Part shown: in pieces, positions 45,501-52,848 of the stretch
Layout: each line of letters opens with the position of its first letter
Numbering within the stretch: the first letter of the stretch is position 1
Assembly (NCBI RefSeq): GCF_014898075.1
Contig: NZ_CP062976.1
Location: 186,001-250,000, forward strand
DNA: 64,000 bases
From: Neisseria yangbaofengii
GTDB lineage: Bacteria > Pseudomonadota > Gammaproteobacteria > Burkholderiales > Neisseriaceae
Direction: 5' to 3'
The notes under the pieces: generated by a model
Database searches by the model: none
Told to the model about the DNA's origin: nothing
Seen by the model: the letters and a program-made list of their open reading frames with translations, nothing else
Program-made: the position numbers and the translations under genes

Positions 45501-45775
45501 CTCCTTATTATGCAGGAATGAAGTATGACGGCATTACCAGCTTTACCTATATGGATGCAACAAAGTTGAATGATTCTCCGGTAACGCGAGATGGTGATAG
45601 CGGTGGTTCAGGCACTGACCAACCATTCAAAGCGCCGAATAGTGAAATTCCGAACAATAAATGTTTTAGTCGTGACGCGGTTCGCGTGTTGCTAACGAAC
45701 AAGAATGAGAGCTTCGATGTCGAAGGCCGAATCTGCGGTATCCGCCGTCTGTCTTGGCGTGAAATCTTCTTCTAA
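42527..45775 (+). CDS. pilC: PilC/PilY1-family type IV pilus tip adhesin/assembly protein
   Basis: A 1082-residue protein of the pilus biogenesis and adhesion family. It has a long signal region (hydrophobic SVASALSLVPAQAAYA ending about residue 41), then a von Willebrand A-type domain with the MIDAS motif DDSGSM near residue 75. The C-terminal half is a PQQ-like beta-propeller (GMVHLFRSHNDQNP; MFGAMGQGARGAYALNIGG) with a calcium-loop motif DTDFDGVVDVAYAGD near residue 773. It ends CGIRRLSWREIFF, a tail like that of neisserial PilC. Unlike the phase-variable pathogen genes, no poly-G tract is seen in the 5' coding region. PilC supports fibre extension and twitching and host adhesion. Confidence 0.9.
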   Translation: MKSKSKKHIIGNRAARKNSVRPIILSVASALSLVPAQAAYASFAATPLGLQNKTETSGQLAVKHNIMFFIDDSGSMAFNVDGTKTTAVPPAEQRLTIAKNALNSVLDKYKDEFYWGLQTLHNNGRSDTTDFSTPWTEMKNKVNRISASNGTPTTRRYYEIVSNVVMPNVQYRCQKSYVVLMSDGDANLSCNYNSRYSKVSNFTYNQGSYYSDYYNRTINLGSEANFADSYRYFGVPANSGSCFDMTGGSYSTFWDREGGLGFFSQRLANDDFKKTGVDKAGVSWNGDPNVDPKGTDFSKQLVQTFTVGFGGGMTAVGQKYLTQGASRPEWYFNARTPDSLLKAFATIAESIQNDSANIGLVGAGTVAPAKTSSGISGMAANVELDSGTWSSRLRFYDVDKATGRVKANPAKYPLFTERQTLINTDGVNIYWANDYTSYGNNALFGLGSSAKEDEWKSALVPWVIRTGNDNDIANRYGKAQGYSQDYRERKPTQENPDTRNLGDIIDSPVLTIGGGTADGLVNGRNEFLVTAANDGMVHLFRSHNDQNPYSLALSYIPAAMERGSESDNYGGRNIAHTLKEVADKDYGDAAHPHRYLINGGIVVRRTANDTNVKGQQSFMFGAMGQGARGAYALNIGGKNRVTGENIGLNAAPSSWLSQVPLFETKKTNEDTANGKPHYMNMLGYTVGTPQIGRIALQRKNGAVNFEESTRYGGFLANGYGLRPSNSTETALYVYDMLGQSAYDGSINGAMAGDVIHKFEIGGHAGLSSPTLVDTDFDGVVDVAYAGDYAGNMYRFDMRADSTSGWKATKIFSGNPSQPITSAPAVSRLASNKYVVIFGTGSDIYQEDINDKNQQAVYGVYDDLTVEAPAAVSVSDLQQQDLSETGDGFRRITNTNAIAEGKKGWFVPLGANDGERVVVKPTMILRTAVVSTRIYNQTTKPPQGNSEDVCRVDSKTTETSSSSWILALNAETGGALKKADARLKFIQQADSAAPYYAGMKYDGITSFTYMDATKLNDSPVTRDGDSGGSGTDQPFKAPNSEIPNNKCFSRDAVRVLLTNKNESFDVEGRICGIRRLSWREIFF

Positions 45776-45793
45776 ATTAAGGTAATAAAAATG

Positions 45794-45838
45794 AAAGGCC
45801 GTCTGAAAGGTTTGTAAAAATCTTTCAGACGGCCTTTG
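45794..45838. terminator. DUS inverted-pair terminator after pilC
   Basis: aaaggccgtctgaaag / ctttcagacggccttt follows the pilC stop; it is shared with the convergent folD. Confidence 0.85.
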
Positions 45839-45884
45839 CCTTTAATGTGGTGAACAGTTTATTGAAAATCTAGCGTTTCAACTT

Positions 45885-46742
45885 TTAATCATGCAATTGT
45901 GCAGCGTGTAAGGTGTTTTCCAAAAGCGTGGCAATCGTCATCGGGCCGACGCCGCCGGGTACGGGAGTAATCATGGCCGCGCGTTCTTTGGCGACATCAA
46001 ATTCCACATCGCCGCACAAGCTGCCGTCTTCCAAGCGGTTGATACCAACGTCGATGACCACGGCGCCCGGTTTTATCCATTCGCCTTTAACAAAATTCGG
46101 GATGCCGACGCCGACCACCAAAATATCGGCTTGAGCAACTTCTTCGGCCAAATTTTCTGTGGCGCTGTGGCAGATGGTCACGGTGGCGCGGGAAAGCAGT
46201 AATTCCAATGCTTGCGGGCGGCCGACAATATTTGAAGCGCCCACAATCACGGCTTTTTTTCCTTTAGGGTCAATGCCGTAGGCTTCGAGAAGCGTCATTA
46301 CGCCTTTAGGGGTGCATGGACGCATTAACGGCATTTTAACGACCAAGCGGCCAACATTGTAAGGGTGGAAACCGTCCACGTCTTTATCCGGCAAAATGCG
46401 TTCCAACACGGCTTGGCCGTCGATGTGTTTCGGCAAAGGCAGTTGCACCAAAATGCCGTCCACTTCAGGATTGGCGTTTAATTCGTCCACCAGCTTCAGC
46501 AATTCGTCTTGCGTGGTTTCGGCCGGTAATTCGTAAGACAAAGAAGCAATGCCTGATTTTTGGCAGGCATTTTTTTTATTGCGCACATAAACCGCGCTGG
46601 CCGGATCATCGCCGACCAAAACCACGGCCAGGCAAGGCGTGCGCAAGCCGGCAGCTGCGCGTTGTCCGACTGCTTGGGCGACTGCCGCCAAGCGTTGTTG
46701 GGAAACTTCTTTACCGTTGATTAATTGAGCAGTCATGTTCAC
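45885..46742 (-). CDS. folD: Bifunctional methylenetetrahydrofolate dehydrogenase/cyclohydrolase FolD
   Basis: FolD converts methylene-THF to formyl-THF for purines and formyl-Met. The 285-residue protein has the catalytic Lys segment [14 protein letters not shown] (near residue 53), [14 protein letters not shown], the Rossmann part [18 protein letters not shown] and the C-terminal [18 protein letters not shown]. All expected motifs are intact. It is divergent from the tRNA cluster. Confidence 0.97.
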   Translation of the reverse strand: MNMTAQLINGKEVSQQRLAAVAQAVGQRAAAGLRTPCLAVVLVGDDPASAVYVRNKKNACQKSGIASLSYELPAETTQDELLKLVDELNANPEVDGILVQLPLPKHIDGQAVLERILPDKDVDGFHPYNVGRLVVKMPLMRPCTPKGVMTLLEAYGIDPKGKKAVIVGASNIVGRPQALELLLSRATVTICHSATENLAEEVAQADILVVGVGIPNFVKGEWIKPGAVVIDVGINRLEDGSLCGDVEFDVAKERAAMITPVPGGVGPMTIATLLENTLHAAQLHD

Positions 46743-46993
46743 TCTCTCGTTGTCAGGGAAGGGGGATGGAAAATCGGGTAATTATCTCATTTTTAAGCCG
46801 CTTTTTGCATTATTTATCTTCAGCTTTATCGCGATTATTTTTTCAGCCGACCTAGTATATTCCTAAAGGGTAAAAAAAGAGTGCCGGAATTAAATTTTAA
46901 ATAAAAATAATCAGATAAAGGTAATTTTAAAAAAATGTCAACCCTAAAGGTTGACGTTATTTTCGAAAATCAGTATAGTTCGGTTCTTCAAGT
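46743..46993. other. folD/tRNA-cluster upstream region with promoter
   Basis: The AT-rich stretch contains a stem gtcaacc...ggttgac (46937-46955) which overlaps the -35 box of the tRNA cluster promoter, and no gene. Confidence 0.5.
46951..46979 (+). promoter_or_regulatory. Sigma-70 promoter of the tRNA cluster
   Basis: ttgacg (46951-46956), a 17-base spacer and tatagt (46974-46979) lie 15 bases before the first mature tRNA. Each box has one mismatch to consensus. Confidence 0.75.
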
Positions 46994-47071
46994 CGGGGCG
47001 TAGCGCAGCCTGGTTAGCGCATCTGCTTTGGGAGCAGAGGGTCGTGAGTTCGAATCCCACCGCCCCGACCA
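46994..47071 (+). tRNA. tRNA-Pro (UGG), copy 1
   Basis: Acceptor CGGGGCG / CGCCCCG, anticodon loop TTTGGGA with anticodon TGG, T-loop ttcgaat, discriminator A and encoded CCA. Confidence 0.95.
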
Positions 47072-47099
47072 CACCAGTTTTCAGCACGTAACGGCATGA

Positions 47100-47176
47100 G
47101 CGCCCGTAGCTCAACCGGATAGAGCACCGACCTTCTAAGTCGGGGGTTACAGGTTCGATTCCTGTCGGGCGTGCCA
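47100..47176 (+). tRNA. tRNA-Arg (UCU)
   Basis: Acceptor GCGCCCG / CGGGCGT with a terminal G-T pair, anticodon stem ccgac/gtcgg with loop CTTCTAA (anticodon TCT), T-loop ttcgatt, encoded CCA. Confidence 0.94.
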
Positions 47177-47186
47177 AAAAGTTTAC

Positions 47187-47263
47187 GGTGGCTATAGCTC
47201 AGTTGGTAGAGCCCCGGATTGTGATTCCGGTTGTCGTGGGTTCGAGCCCCATTAGCCACCCCA
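47187..47263 (+). tRNA. tRNA-His (GUG)
   Basis: Acceptor GTGGCTA / TAGCCAC with an extra 5' G (-1) paired to C73 as usual for tRNA-His, anticodon loop TTGTGAT (anticodon GTG), encoded CCA. Confidence 0.95.
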
Positions 47264-47270
47264 TCTACAT

Positions 47271-47348
47271 CGGGGCGTAGCGCAGCCTGGTTAGCGCATC
47301 TGCTTTGGGAGCAGAGGGTCGTGAGTTCGAATCCCACCGCCCCGACCA
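47271..47348 (+). tRNA. tRNA-Pro (UGG), copy 2
   Basis: Identical over the full 78 bases to the copy at 46994-47071, including CCA. It closes the cluster before a terminator. Confidence 0.95.
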
Positions 47349-47353
47349 AAATA

Positions 47354-47390
47354 AAAAAACCTGCTTCTTTTAAGAAGCAGGTTTTTTTAT
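47354..47390. terminator. Rho-independent terminator of the tRNA cluster
   Basis: aaaaaaacctgcttctt / aagaagcaggttttttt stem with A and T runs on both sides. Confidence 0.9.
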
Positions 47391-47420
47391 TTGTCACATT
47401 AAATTCACAAAATCACACGC

Positions 47421-47454
47421 AAAAGGCCGTCTGAAACCTGTTCAGACGGCCTTT
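47421..47454. terminator. DUS inverted pair before hldE2
   Basis: aaaaggccgtctgaac-type arms face each other (ggccgtctgaaac / gttcagacggcc) 65 bases before the rfaE2 start. Confidence 0.75.
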
Positions 47455-47519
47455 TGCTTTGCCTTTTCATGTCGCTTCGGTATCATAGCCTTAATCTGAA
47501 TGAAATGATGGAATGCGTT

Positions 47520-48026
47520 ATGTCCGAATGGCTTTTACCCGATTTTGAACAAAAAATCTGCCCGCCTGAAGCGCTTGCCGAACGCTTGGCTGCTTTGCCG
47601 CGCCCGCTGGTGTTTACTAACGGCTGTTTCGATATTCTGCATCGCGGTCATGTTACCTATTTGGCGCAGGCACGGGCAACCGGTTCGGCGATGATTTTAG
47701 CCTTGAACACCGATGATTCCGTGCGCCGTCAAGGCAAGGGTGACGACCGCCCGATTAATCCTTTGGAAAATCGTGCAGCAGTAGCAGCTGCGTTGGCCAG
47801 CGTGGATGTGGTGACGTGGTTTGACGACGATACGCCGGCGGCTTTGATTGAGTTGGTGAAACCGGATATTTTGGCCAAAGGCGGCGACTGGACGGTGGAT
47901 AAAATCGTCGGTTCGCAAGAAACATTGGCACGCGGCGGCAAGGTGTATTCGATTCCGTTTTTGCACCAAACATCCACCACGCAAACGCTGGAGAAAATCC
48001 GCGCTGCAGAGGCAGCCGGTAAATGA
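47520..48026 (+). CDS. rfaE2: D-glycero-beta-D-manno-heptose 1-phosphate adenylyltransferase (RfaE2/HldE C-terminal type)
   Basis: The enzyme makes ADP-heptose for the LPS inner core. From ATG 47520 it has 168 residues and consists only of the cytidylyltransferase-like domain: [17 protein letters not shown] with the HxGH at residues 41-44, then [16 protein letters not shown] and [12 protein letters not shown]. The kinase domain that is fused to it in E. coli HldE is absent, as is usual for split RfaE1/RfaE2 in Neisseria. The start at [10 protein letters not shown] is chosen over upstream in-frame codons, which lack protein character. It overlaps birA-coaX by four bases. Confidence 0.92.
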   Translation: MSEWLLPDFEQKICPPEALAERLAALPRPLVFTNGCFDILHRGHVTYLAQARATGSAMILALNTDDSVRRQGKGDDRPINPLENRAAVAAALASVDVVTWFDDDTPAALIELVKPDILAKGGDWTVDKIVGSQETLARGGKVYSIPFLHQTSTTQTLEKIRAAEAAGK

Positions 48027-49774
48027 GCAGCATGAAGCCTCAGCATTGGCAGGTATTGGCTGCGCTTTCAGACGGCCTGCCGCAGCATGTGTCGCAACTG
48101 AGCCGTTTGGCCGGTGTGAAGCCGCAGCAGCTCAACGGATTTTGGCAGCAAATGCCGCCTCATATCCGCGGTTTGTTGCGCCAGCAAGATGGACAATGGC
48201 GGCTGGTGCGGCGCTTGGCGGTATTTGAAGCCGAAGCTTTACAGCGTTTGGCACAGGCACATGGTTTTCAGACGGTCTTAAAGCACGAATGCGTTTCCAG
48301 CAACGATGAAATCTTAGCCTTGGCGCGCGAATCGGCGCAAAAAGCGCATAAAACCTTGTGTGTGGCGCATTTTCAAAGCAAAGGGCGCGGGCGGCAGGGA
48401 CGCAGTTGGCAGCACCGTTTGGGCGAATGCTTGATGTTCAGCTTCGGCTGGGCATTTGATAAGCCGCAGCATGAATTAAGCGCGTTGGCCTTGGTCGCGG
48501 CGTTGGCTTGTCACCGCGCTTTGGCAAAACTGGGTTTGAATACGCAAATCAAATGGCCGAATGATTTAGTGGCCGGACGCGACAAGCTCGGCGGTATTTT
48601 GATTGAAACCGTGCGCAACGGCGGCCAAACAGTTGCGGTGGTCGGTATCGGTGTGAATTTTGTGTTGCCCAAAGAAGTGGAAAACGCCGCTTCGGTGCAG
48701 GCGTTGTTTCAGACGGCCTCACGACGCGGCACAACTGTGAATCAATTGATGAGTGCCTTGCTGGCCGAATTAAACAGCGCATTTGAAGCCTTTGCGCAAA
48801 GCGGCTTCGGCGCGATGTCGGATGAATATCAGGCCGCCAACCGCGACCACAAACGTCCGGTGATGTTGCTGCAAGACGGCGTGGTGGTGCATGAAGGCAC
48901 AGTATCGGGTGTAAACGGGCAGGGTGCGTTGCGTTTGGTCACCGCCGCGGGCGAGAAAACCATTGTCAGCGGCGAAATCAGTTTGCGCCCGAACGATAAT
49001 CCGCTGCCGCAGATCATCGTACGCAACGAACGCTACTTGCTGCTTGACGGCGGCAACAGCCAACTGAAATGGGCGTGGGTGGAAAACGGCGCATTCGGCG
49101 AAGTGAGCCGTGCGCCATATCGCGATTTAAGCCGCTTGGGTGAAGAATGGCGCGAGCATTCAGACGGCACGGTGAAAGTGGTCGGTTGCGCCGTGTGTGG
49201 CGAAACCAAAAAAGCGTTGGTGGCGGAACAATTGTCCCGGCCGGTCAAATGGCTGCCGTCGATGTCGCAAGGTTTGGGTGTGCGTAACCATTACCACAAT
49301 CCGGCCGAGCACGGGGCCGACCGTTGGTTCAATGCCTTGGGCAGTCGCCGCTTCAGTCAAAACGCCTGCGTGGTAGTGAGCTGCGGCACGGCAGTCACCA
49401 CCGATGCGCTGACTGATGACAACCACTATCTCGGCGGCACGATTATGCCCGGTTTCCATCTGATGAAAGAAGCGATGGCGCTGAAAACTGCCAATCTCAA
49501 TCGCCCTATCGGCAAGGTCTATCCTTTCCCGACAACCACGTCTAATGCTTTGGCCAGCGGTATGATGGACGCGGTGTGCGGTGCACTGCTGATGATGCAT
49601 GGCCGTCTGAAACAAAAAGTAGGTAAGGAAAAACAGGTTGACGTCATCATCACCGGCGGCGGGGCGGCCAAAGTGGTGCAGGCCTTGCCGGAAACATTTG
49701 TTTTGGACAATACAGTCAAAATTGTAGATAATCTCGTCATTTACGGCTTACTCAACTGGATAGAACAAAAATGA
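48023..49774 (+). CDS. BirA-CoaX fusion: biotin--protein ligase / type III pantothenate kinase
   Basis: A 583-residue two-domain enzyme. The N-terminal half begins with a winged-helix-like segment (about 1-60) and continues with the biotin ligase domain: [24 protein letters not shown] (near 120), [20 protein letters not shown]. The C-terminal half from about residue 340 is Coa[32 protein letters not shown], and [13 protein letters not shown] with [15 protein letters not shown]. It thus joins biotin attachment with the first step of CoA synthesis. The gene overlaps both neighbours by four bases, indicating coupled translation in a three-gene operon. Confidence 0.94.
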   Translation: MSSMKPQHWQVLAALSDGLPQHVSQLSRLAGVKPQQLNGFWQQMPPHIRGLLRQQDGQWRLVRRLAVFEAEALQRLAQAHGFQTVLKHECVSSNDEILALARESAQKAHKTLCVAHFQSKGRGRQGRSWQHRLGECLMFSFGWAFDKPQHELSALALVAALACHRALAKLGLNTQIKWPNDLVAGRDKLGGILIETVRNGGQTVAVVGIGVNFVLPKEVENAASVQALFQTASRRGTTVNQLMSALLAELNSAFEAFAQSGFGAMSDEYQAANRDHKRPVMLLQDGVVVHEGTVSGVNGQGALRLVTAAGEKTIVSGEISLRPNDNPLPQIIVRNERYLLLDGGNSQLKWAWVENGAFGEVSRAPYRDLSRLGEEWREHSDGTVKVVGCAVCGETKKALVAEQLSRPVKWLPSMSQGLGVRNHYHNPAEHGADRWFNALGSRRFSQNACVVVSCGTAVTTDALTDDNHYLGGTIMPGFHLMKEAMALKTANLNRPIGKVYPFPTTTSNALASGMMDAVCGALLMMHGRLKQKVGKEKQVDVIITGGGAAKVVQALPETFVLDNTVKIVDNLVIYGLLNWIEQK

Positions 49775-50652
49775 AATGGTTATTCGCCGTGTTGGTTGCG
49801 CTTAATATCATCGTATTCGGGGGAATGGTGGCACACCGCATGACAGAAAAGCAGTTTGAAGCAGCCAATGTGCCGCTGGAAGGTGGAGTACATGAGTTGG
49901 CACGCCCGGCTTCTTTGGAGCCGAAAACTGCTACGCCGTCTGAAAACAGCGCGCCGGAGTGGATTAACGTGCCGGAAAACAATGCCGATATTCCGGAGCC
50001 TGAATCGGAAGAAGCCATCACCGCACGCAAACAAAAAGAGCGTGAAGAAAAGCTGACAAAAGAGAAAAAAGCGCGCGAAGAAAAAGCCAGGCGTGAAAAA
50101 GAAGCGCAGCAAAAAAGCACGGATTCGCAAACGGAAAATCAGGCCAATATTGAGCCCGCCGGCAATTCGGCGCGTCAATGCGTTGTCACCGCCAGCGTTT
50201 CCATGGATGAAGACGATTACCACCGCATCAAAGGCTTGCTGACCCGTTGGCCGCATGCTGCGAGTCGAAGCGTAGAAAAGCGTTCGGCCAAAAAAGGCGA
50301 AAATGCAGTGGGCAAAACTTTCCGCGTGTTGCTGCCGTCTGACGGCGATGCCATGGCACAGCTTGAAAACTTAAGCAGCAAAGGTTTCACCGGTGTGGTG
50401 TACAACGGCGAAATCAGTATGGGCGTAACCCGCAGCCGCTCTTCGGCGCAAATCCTGATTTCACGCTTGGCCGGTGCCGGTTTCGGCGGCGCACGTATTT
50501 TGGAACGGGAAGAAAAAAGCAGCGCCCCCGATGATACCTTGAGCGTCTCGCGCATGACCGTGACCTTTATGGCAGTTGGCGAACGTGATGCGCAGGATAT
50601 ACGCAATGTGGTGGGACGCTATGGCAATCTTAATGTGAAAGCCTGCCGCTAA
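49771..50652 (+). CDS. SPOR-like domain membrane protein
   Basis: A 293-residue protein with an N-terminal membrane helix ([19 protein letters not shown]), a charged Lys/Glu-rich middle (about residues 85-125, coiled-coil-like) and a C-terminal folded part (from [20 protein letters not shown]) containing [19 protein letters not shown], resembling SPOR peptidoglycan-binding repeats. The family is weakly conserved; binding of septal peptidoglycan is inferred. It is the last gene of the rfaE2-birA/coaX operon and begins inside the last codons of birA-coaX. Confidence 0.7.
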   Translation: MKWLFAVLVALNIIVFGGMVAHRMTEKQFEAANVPLEGGVHELARPASLEPKTATPSENSAPEWINVPENNADIPEPESEEAITARKQKEREEKLTKEKKAREEKARREKEAQQKSTDSQTENQANIEPAGNSARQCVVTASVSMDEDDYHRIKGLLTRWPHAASRSVEKRSAKKGENAVGKTFRVLLPSDGDAMAQLENLSSKGFTGVVYNGEISMGVTRSRSSAQILISRLAGAGFGGARILEREEKSSAPDDTLSVSRMTVTFMAVGERDAQDIRNVVGRYGNLNVKACR

Positions 50653-50660
50653 TCAATTCC

Positions 50661-50699
50661 AAGGCCGTCTGAAAAGAATCAATCGTTTTCAGACGGCCT
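50661..50699. terminator. DUS inverted-pair terminator
   Basis: aaggccgtctgaaaag / cgttttcagacggcct follows the SPOR gene stop. Confidence 0.85.
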
Positions 50700-50710
50700 A
50701 TAGCCATCAA

Positions 50711-50750
50711 ACAGCAAACCCGCTGCATACGCAACGGGTTTGCTGTTTTT
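50711..50750 (+). terminator. Conventional terminator
   Basis: agcaaacccg / cgggtttgct stem with a loop of about 12 bases and a T run; second terminator behind the SPOR gene. Confidence 0.82.
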
Positions 50751-51142
50751 CGGTTTTGAGTATTTGATAAAGGGAACAGTCAATATGTCGTATACGCACA
50801 CTCCGATAAAGATGTCGGCAACAGAGAGATAGGCCGACGAACCAAAATTTAAGGAAAAATTAAAAAAGGGGGTATTCTGTCGTTTAATGGCTCGGTGCAG
50901 GACGCTGCCGAGTAAGTTTTATTATACGCTAATAATAACTATTATCAACAATAAAGTTGCTTTATCGGGGGATTTTCATATAAGAAATTGAATTTTATGG
51001 AAATAAAATTTAAAAATTTGGATATTCAAATACAAAAACCGGCATGGCAGCAAACAACCGACATGCCCAAGCCCGTGCAAATACCGTATAATTCCACCTC
51101 ACTCTTTTAATTACACTTTTCTGAAAAGGCCGTCTGAAAACC

Positions 51143-52585
51143 ATGCAGCAAACCTATTCTCAAGTACAACGCGATTTGCTCGGAGCCAATCAACTCTCGC
51201 CGGAATTGTTGGCCAAAAGCCTGAGCCTGATTGGCGCGCATCATGTCGATTATGCCGATATCTATTGCCAGCGCACGGCTTACGAAAGCTGGCATTTGGA
51301 AGAAGGTATGGTGAAATCAGGCAGTTTTCAGATTGACCAAGGCGTTGGTGTGCGTGCCGTATCGGGTGACAAAACCGCCTTTGCCTATGCCGACAGCCTG
51401 AACATCGATTCGATTAACCGCTCAGCTCAAGCCGTGCGCGTGATAGGTGCGGCAGGACGCGAACAAAGCATTAAAGTGCCCGGTGCGGTGTACGGCAAAC
51501 CCGTGCATGCCGCGATTGATCCGATTGCCAGCTTGGATTCGGCCGCCAAAGTCGCCTTGCTCAACAAAGCCGAAGCCTTGGCCAAAGCCGCCGACCCGCG
51601 TATTGTGCAGGTGATGGCCGGTTTGACCTGCGAACACGATATGATTTACCTCGCGCGTTTGGACGGTAAACACGCCGCCGACATCCGCCCGATGGTACGT
51701 CTGAACGTCAGCGTGATTGCCAAACAGGGCGGCCGCCGTGAGCAGGGCAGTTCGGGTGGCGGCGGACGTTACGATTTGGCTTATTTTGACGAACAGTTGG
51801 TGCAGAAATTTGTCGATTCCGCCGTGAAGCAGGCCTTGACCAATCTCGAATCGCGTCCGGCGCCTGCAGGTGAAATGACCGTGGTTTTGGGCAACGGTTG
51901 GCCGGGCGTATTGCTGCACGAAGCAGTGGGTCACGGTTTGGAAGGTGATTTCAACCGCAAAGAAACCAGCGTGTTTACCGGCCGTATCGGCGACCGAGTG
52001 GCCGCCAAAGGCGTGACCGTGGTCGATCAGGGTGACATTGCCGGCCGCCGCGGCTCGCTTAATATCGACGACGAGGGCAACGAAACACGCCGCACCGTGT
52101 TGATTGAAGACGGCGTTTTGGTCGGCTATATGCAAGACGAAACCAACGCGCGCCTGATGGGCGTGCCGGTTACGGGCAACGGCCGCCGCGAAAGCTACGC
52201 TTCCGCCCCTATGCCGCGCATGACTAACACCTTTATGGAAAACGGTGCCTACGACCCGCAAGAAATCATCGCTTCAGTGGATAAAGGCATTTACGCCGTC
52301 AACTTCGGCGGCGGCCAAGTTGACATCACCAGCGGCAAATTTGTGTTTTCCGCATCAGAAGCGTGGTGGATTGAAAACGGCAAACTGCAATATCCGGTCA
52401 AAGGCGCAACCATCATCGGCAGTGGCCCGGAAGTATTGAAACACGTTTCTATGGCCGGTAATGACACCGCGCTCGACAGCGGCGTGGGCGTATGCGGCAA
52501 AGACGGCCAAAGCGTGCCTGTCGGCGTAGGGCAGCCGACCTTGCGCATTGAGGCGGGGCTGACTGTGGGAGGCAGTGAAATTTGA
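51143..52585 (+). CDS. tldD: Metalloprotease TldD
   Basis: TldD with TldE/PmbA forms a heterodimeric zinc protease involved in processing of unfolded or modified peptides. The 480-residue length is normal. The zinc motif HEAVGHGLEGD (His259, His264) is intact, as are GRIGDRVAAKGVTVVDQGD and the C-terminal DSGVGVCGKDGQSVPVGVGQ. An uptake sequence directly precedes the ATG, and no strong ribosome-binding site is seen. Its partner is not in the window. TldD/E process some ribosomally made antimicrobial peptides; no link to the micropeptides here is shown. Confidence 0.95.
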   Translation: MQQTYSQVQRDLLGANQLSPELLAKSLSLIGAHHVDYADIYCQRTAYESWHLEEGMVKSGSFQIDQGVGVRAVSGDKTAFAYADSLNIDSINRSAQAVRVIGAAGREQSIKVPGAVYGKPVHAAIDPIASLDSAAKVALLNKAEALAKAADPRIVQVMAGLTCEHDMIYLARLDGKHAADIRPMVRLNVSVIAKQGGRREQGSSGGGGRYDLAYFDEQLVQKFVDSAVKQALTNLESRPAPAGEMTVVLGNGWPGVLLHEAVGHGLEGDFNRKETSVFTGRIGDRVAAKGVTVVDQGDIAGRRGSLNIDDEGNETRRTVLIEDGVLVGYMQDETNARLMGVPVTGNGRRESYASAPMPRMTNTFMENGAYDPQEIIASVDKGIYAVNFGGGQVDITSGKFVFSASEAWWIENGKLQYPVKGATIIGSGPEVLKHVSMAGNDTALDSGVGVCGKDGQSVPVGVGQPTLRIEAGLTVGGSEI

Positions 52586-52848
52586 GTGATAGGCCGTCTG
52601 AAGGTGATGGGCCAAAATATTAAATCGCAATATAAGCTGGGTTCTGAAATCAGAATCCAGTTTTTTTATGTCTCAAAAAAATTCCCCTAAGTCATGATTT
52701 TAATATAAATAATGGGGTGGGTTCGGTAAAAATTTGCCTTTCAGACGGCATATGAACCATTCATATCGGATGACAAATAAGATTTATGACTTATCGATAG
52801 AATAAATGAGTAAGTCATCTTTTGAAGATTTGAACTAAAGGAACAATC

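Larger units (their letters stand above)
50653..51142. other. Intergenic region between the SPOR gene and tldD
   Basis: The 490 bases hold two terminators at the beginning, an AT-rich middle part with no gene I can support, and one uptake sequence 5 bases before the tldD start. Confidence 0.5.

Noticed and set aside
47014-47397. Minus-strand ORF through the tRNA cluster, annotated elsewhere as a hypothetical protein
   Set aside because: It is the antisense of four tRNA genes; the typical GFELTTLCSQSR-like stretches are tRNA shadows.
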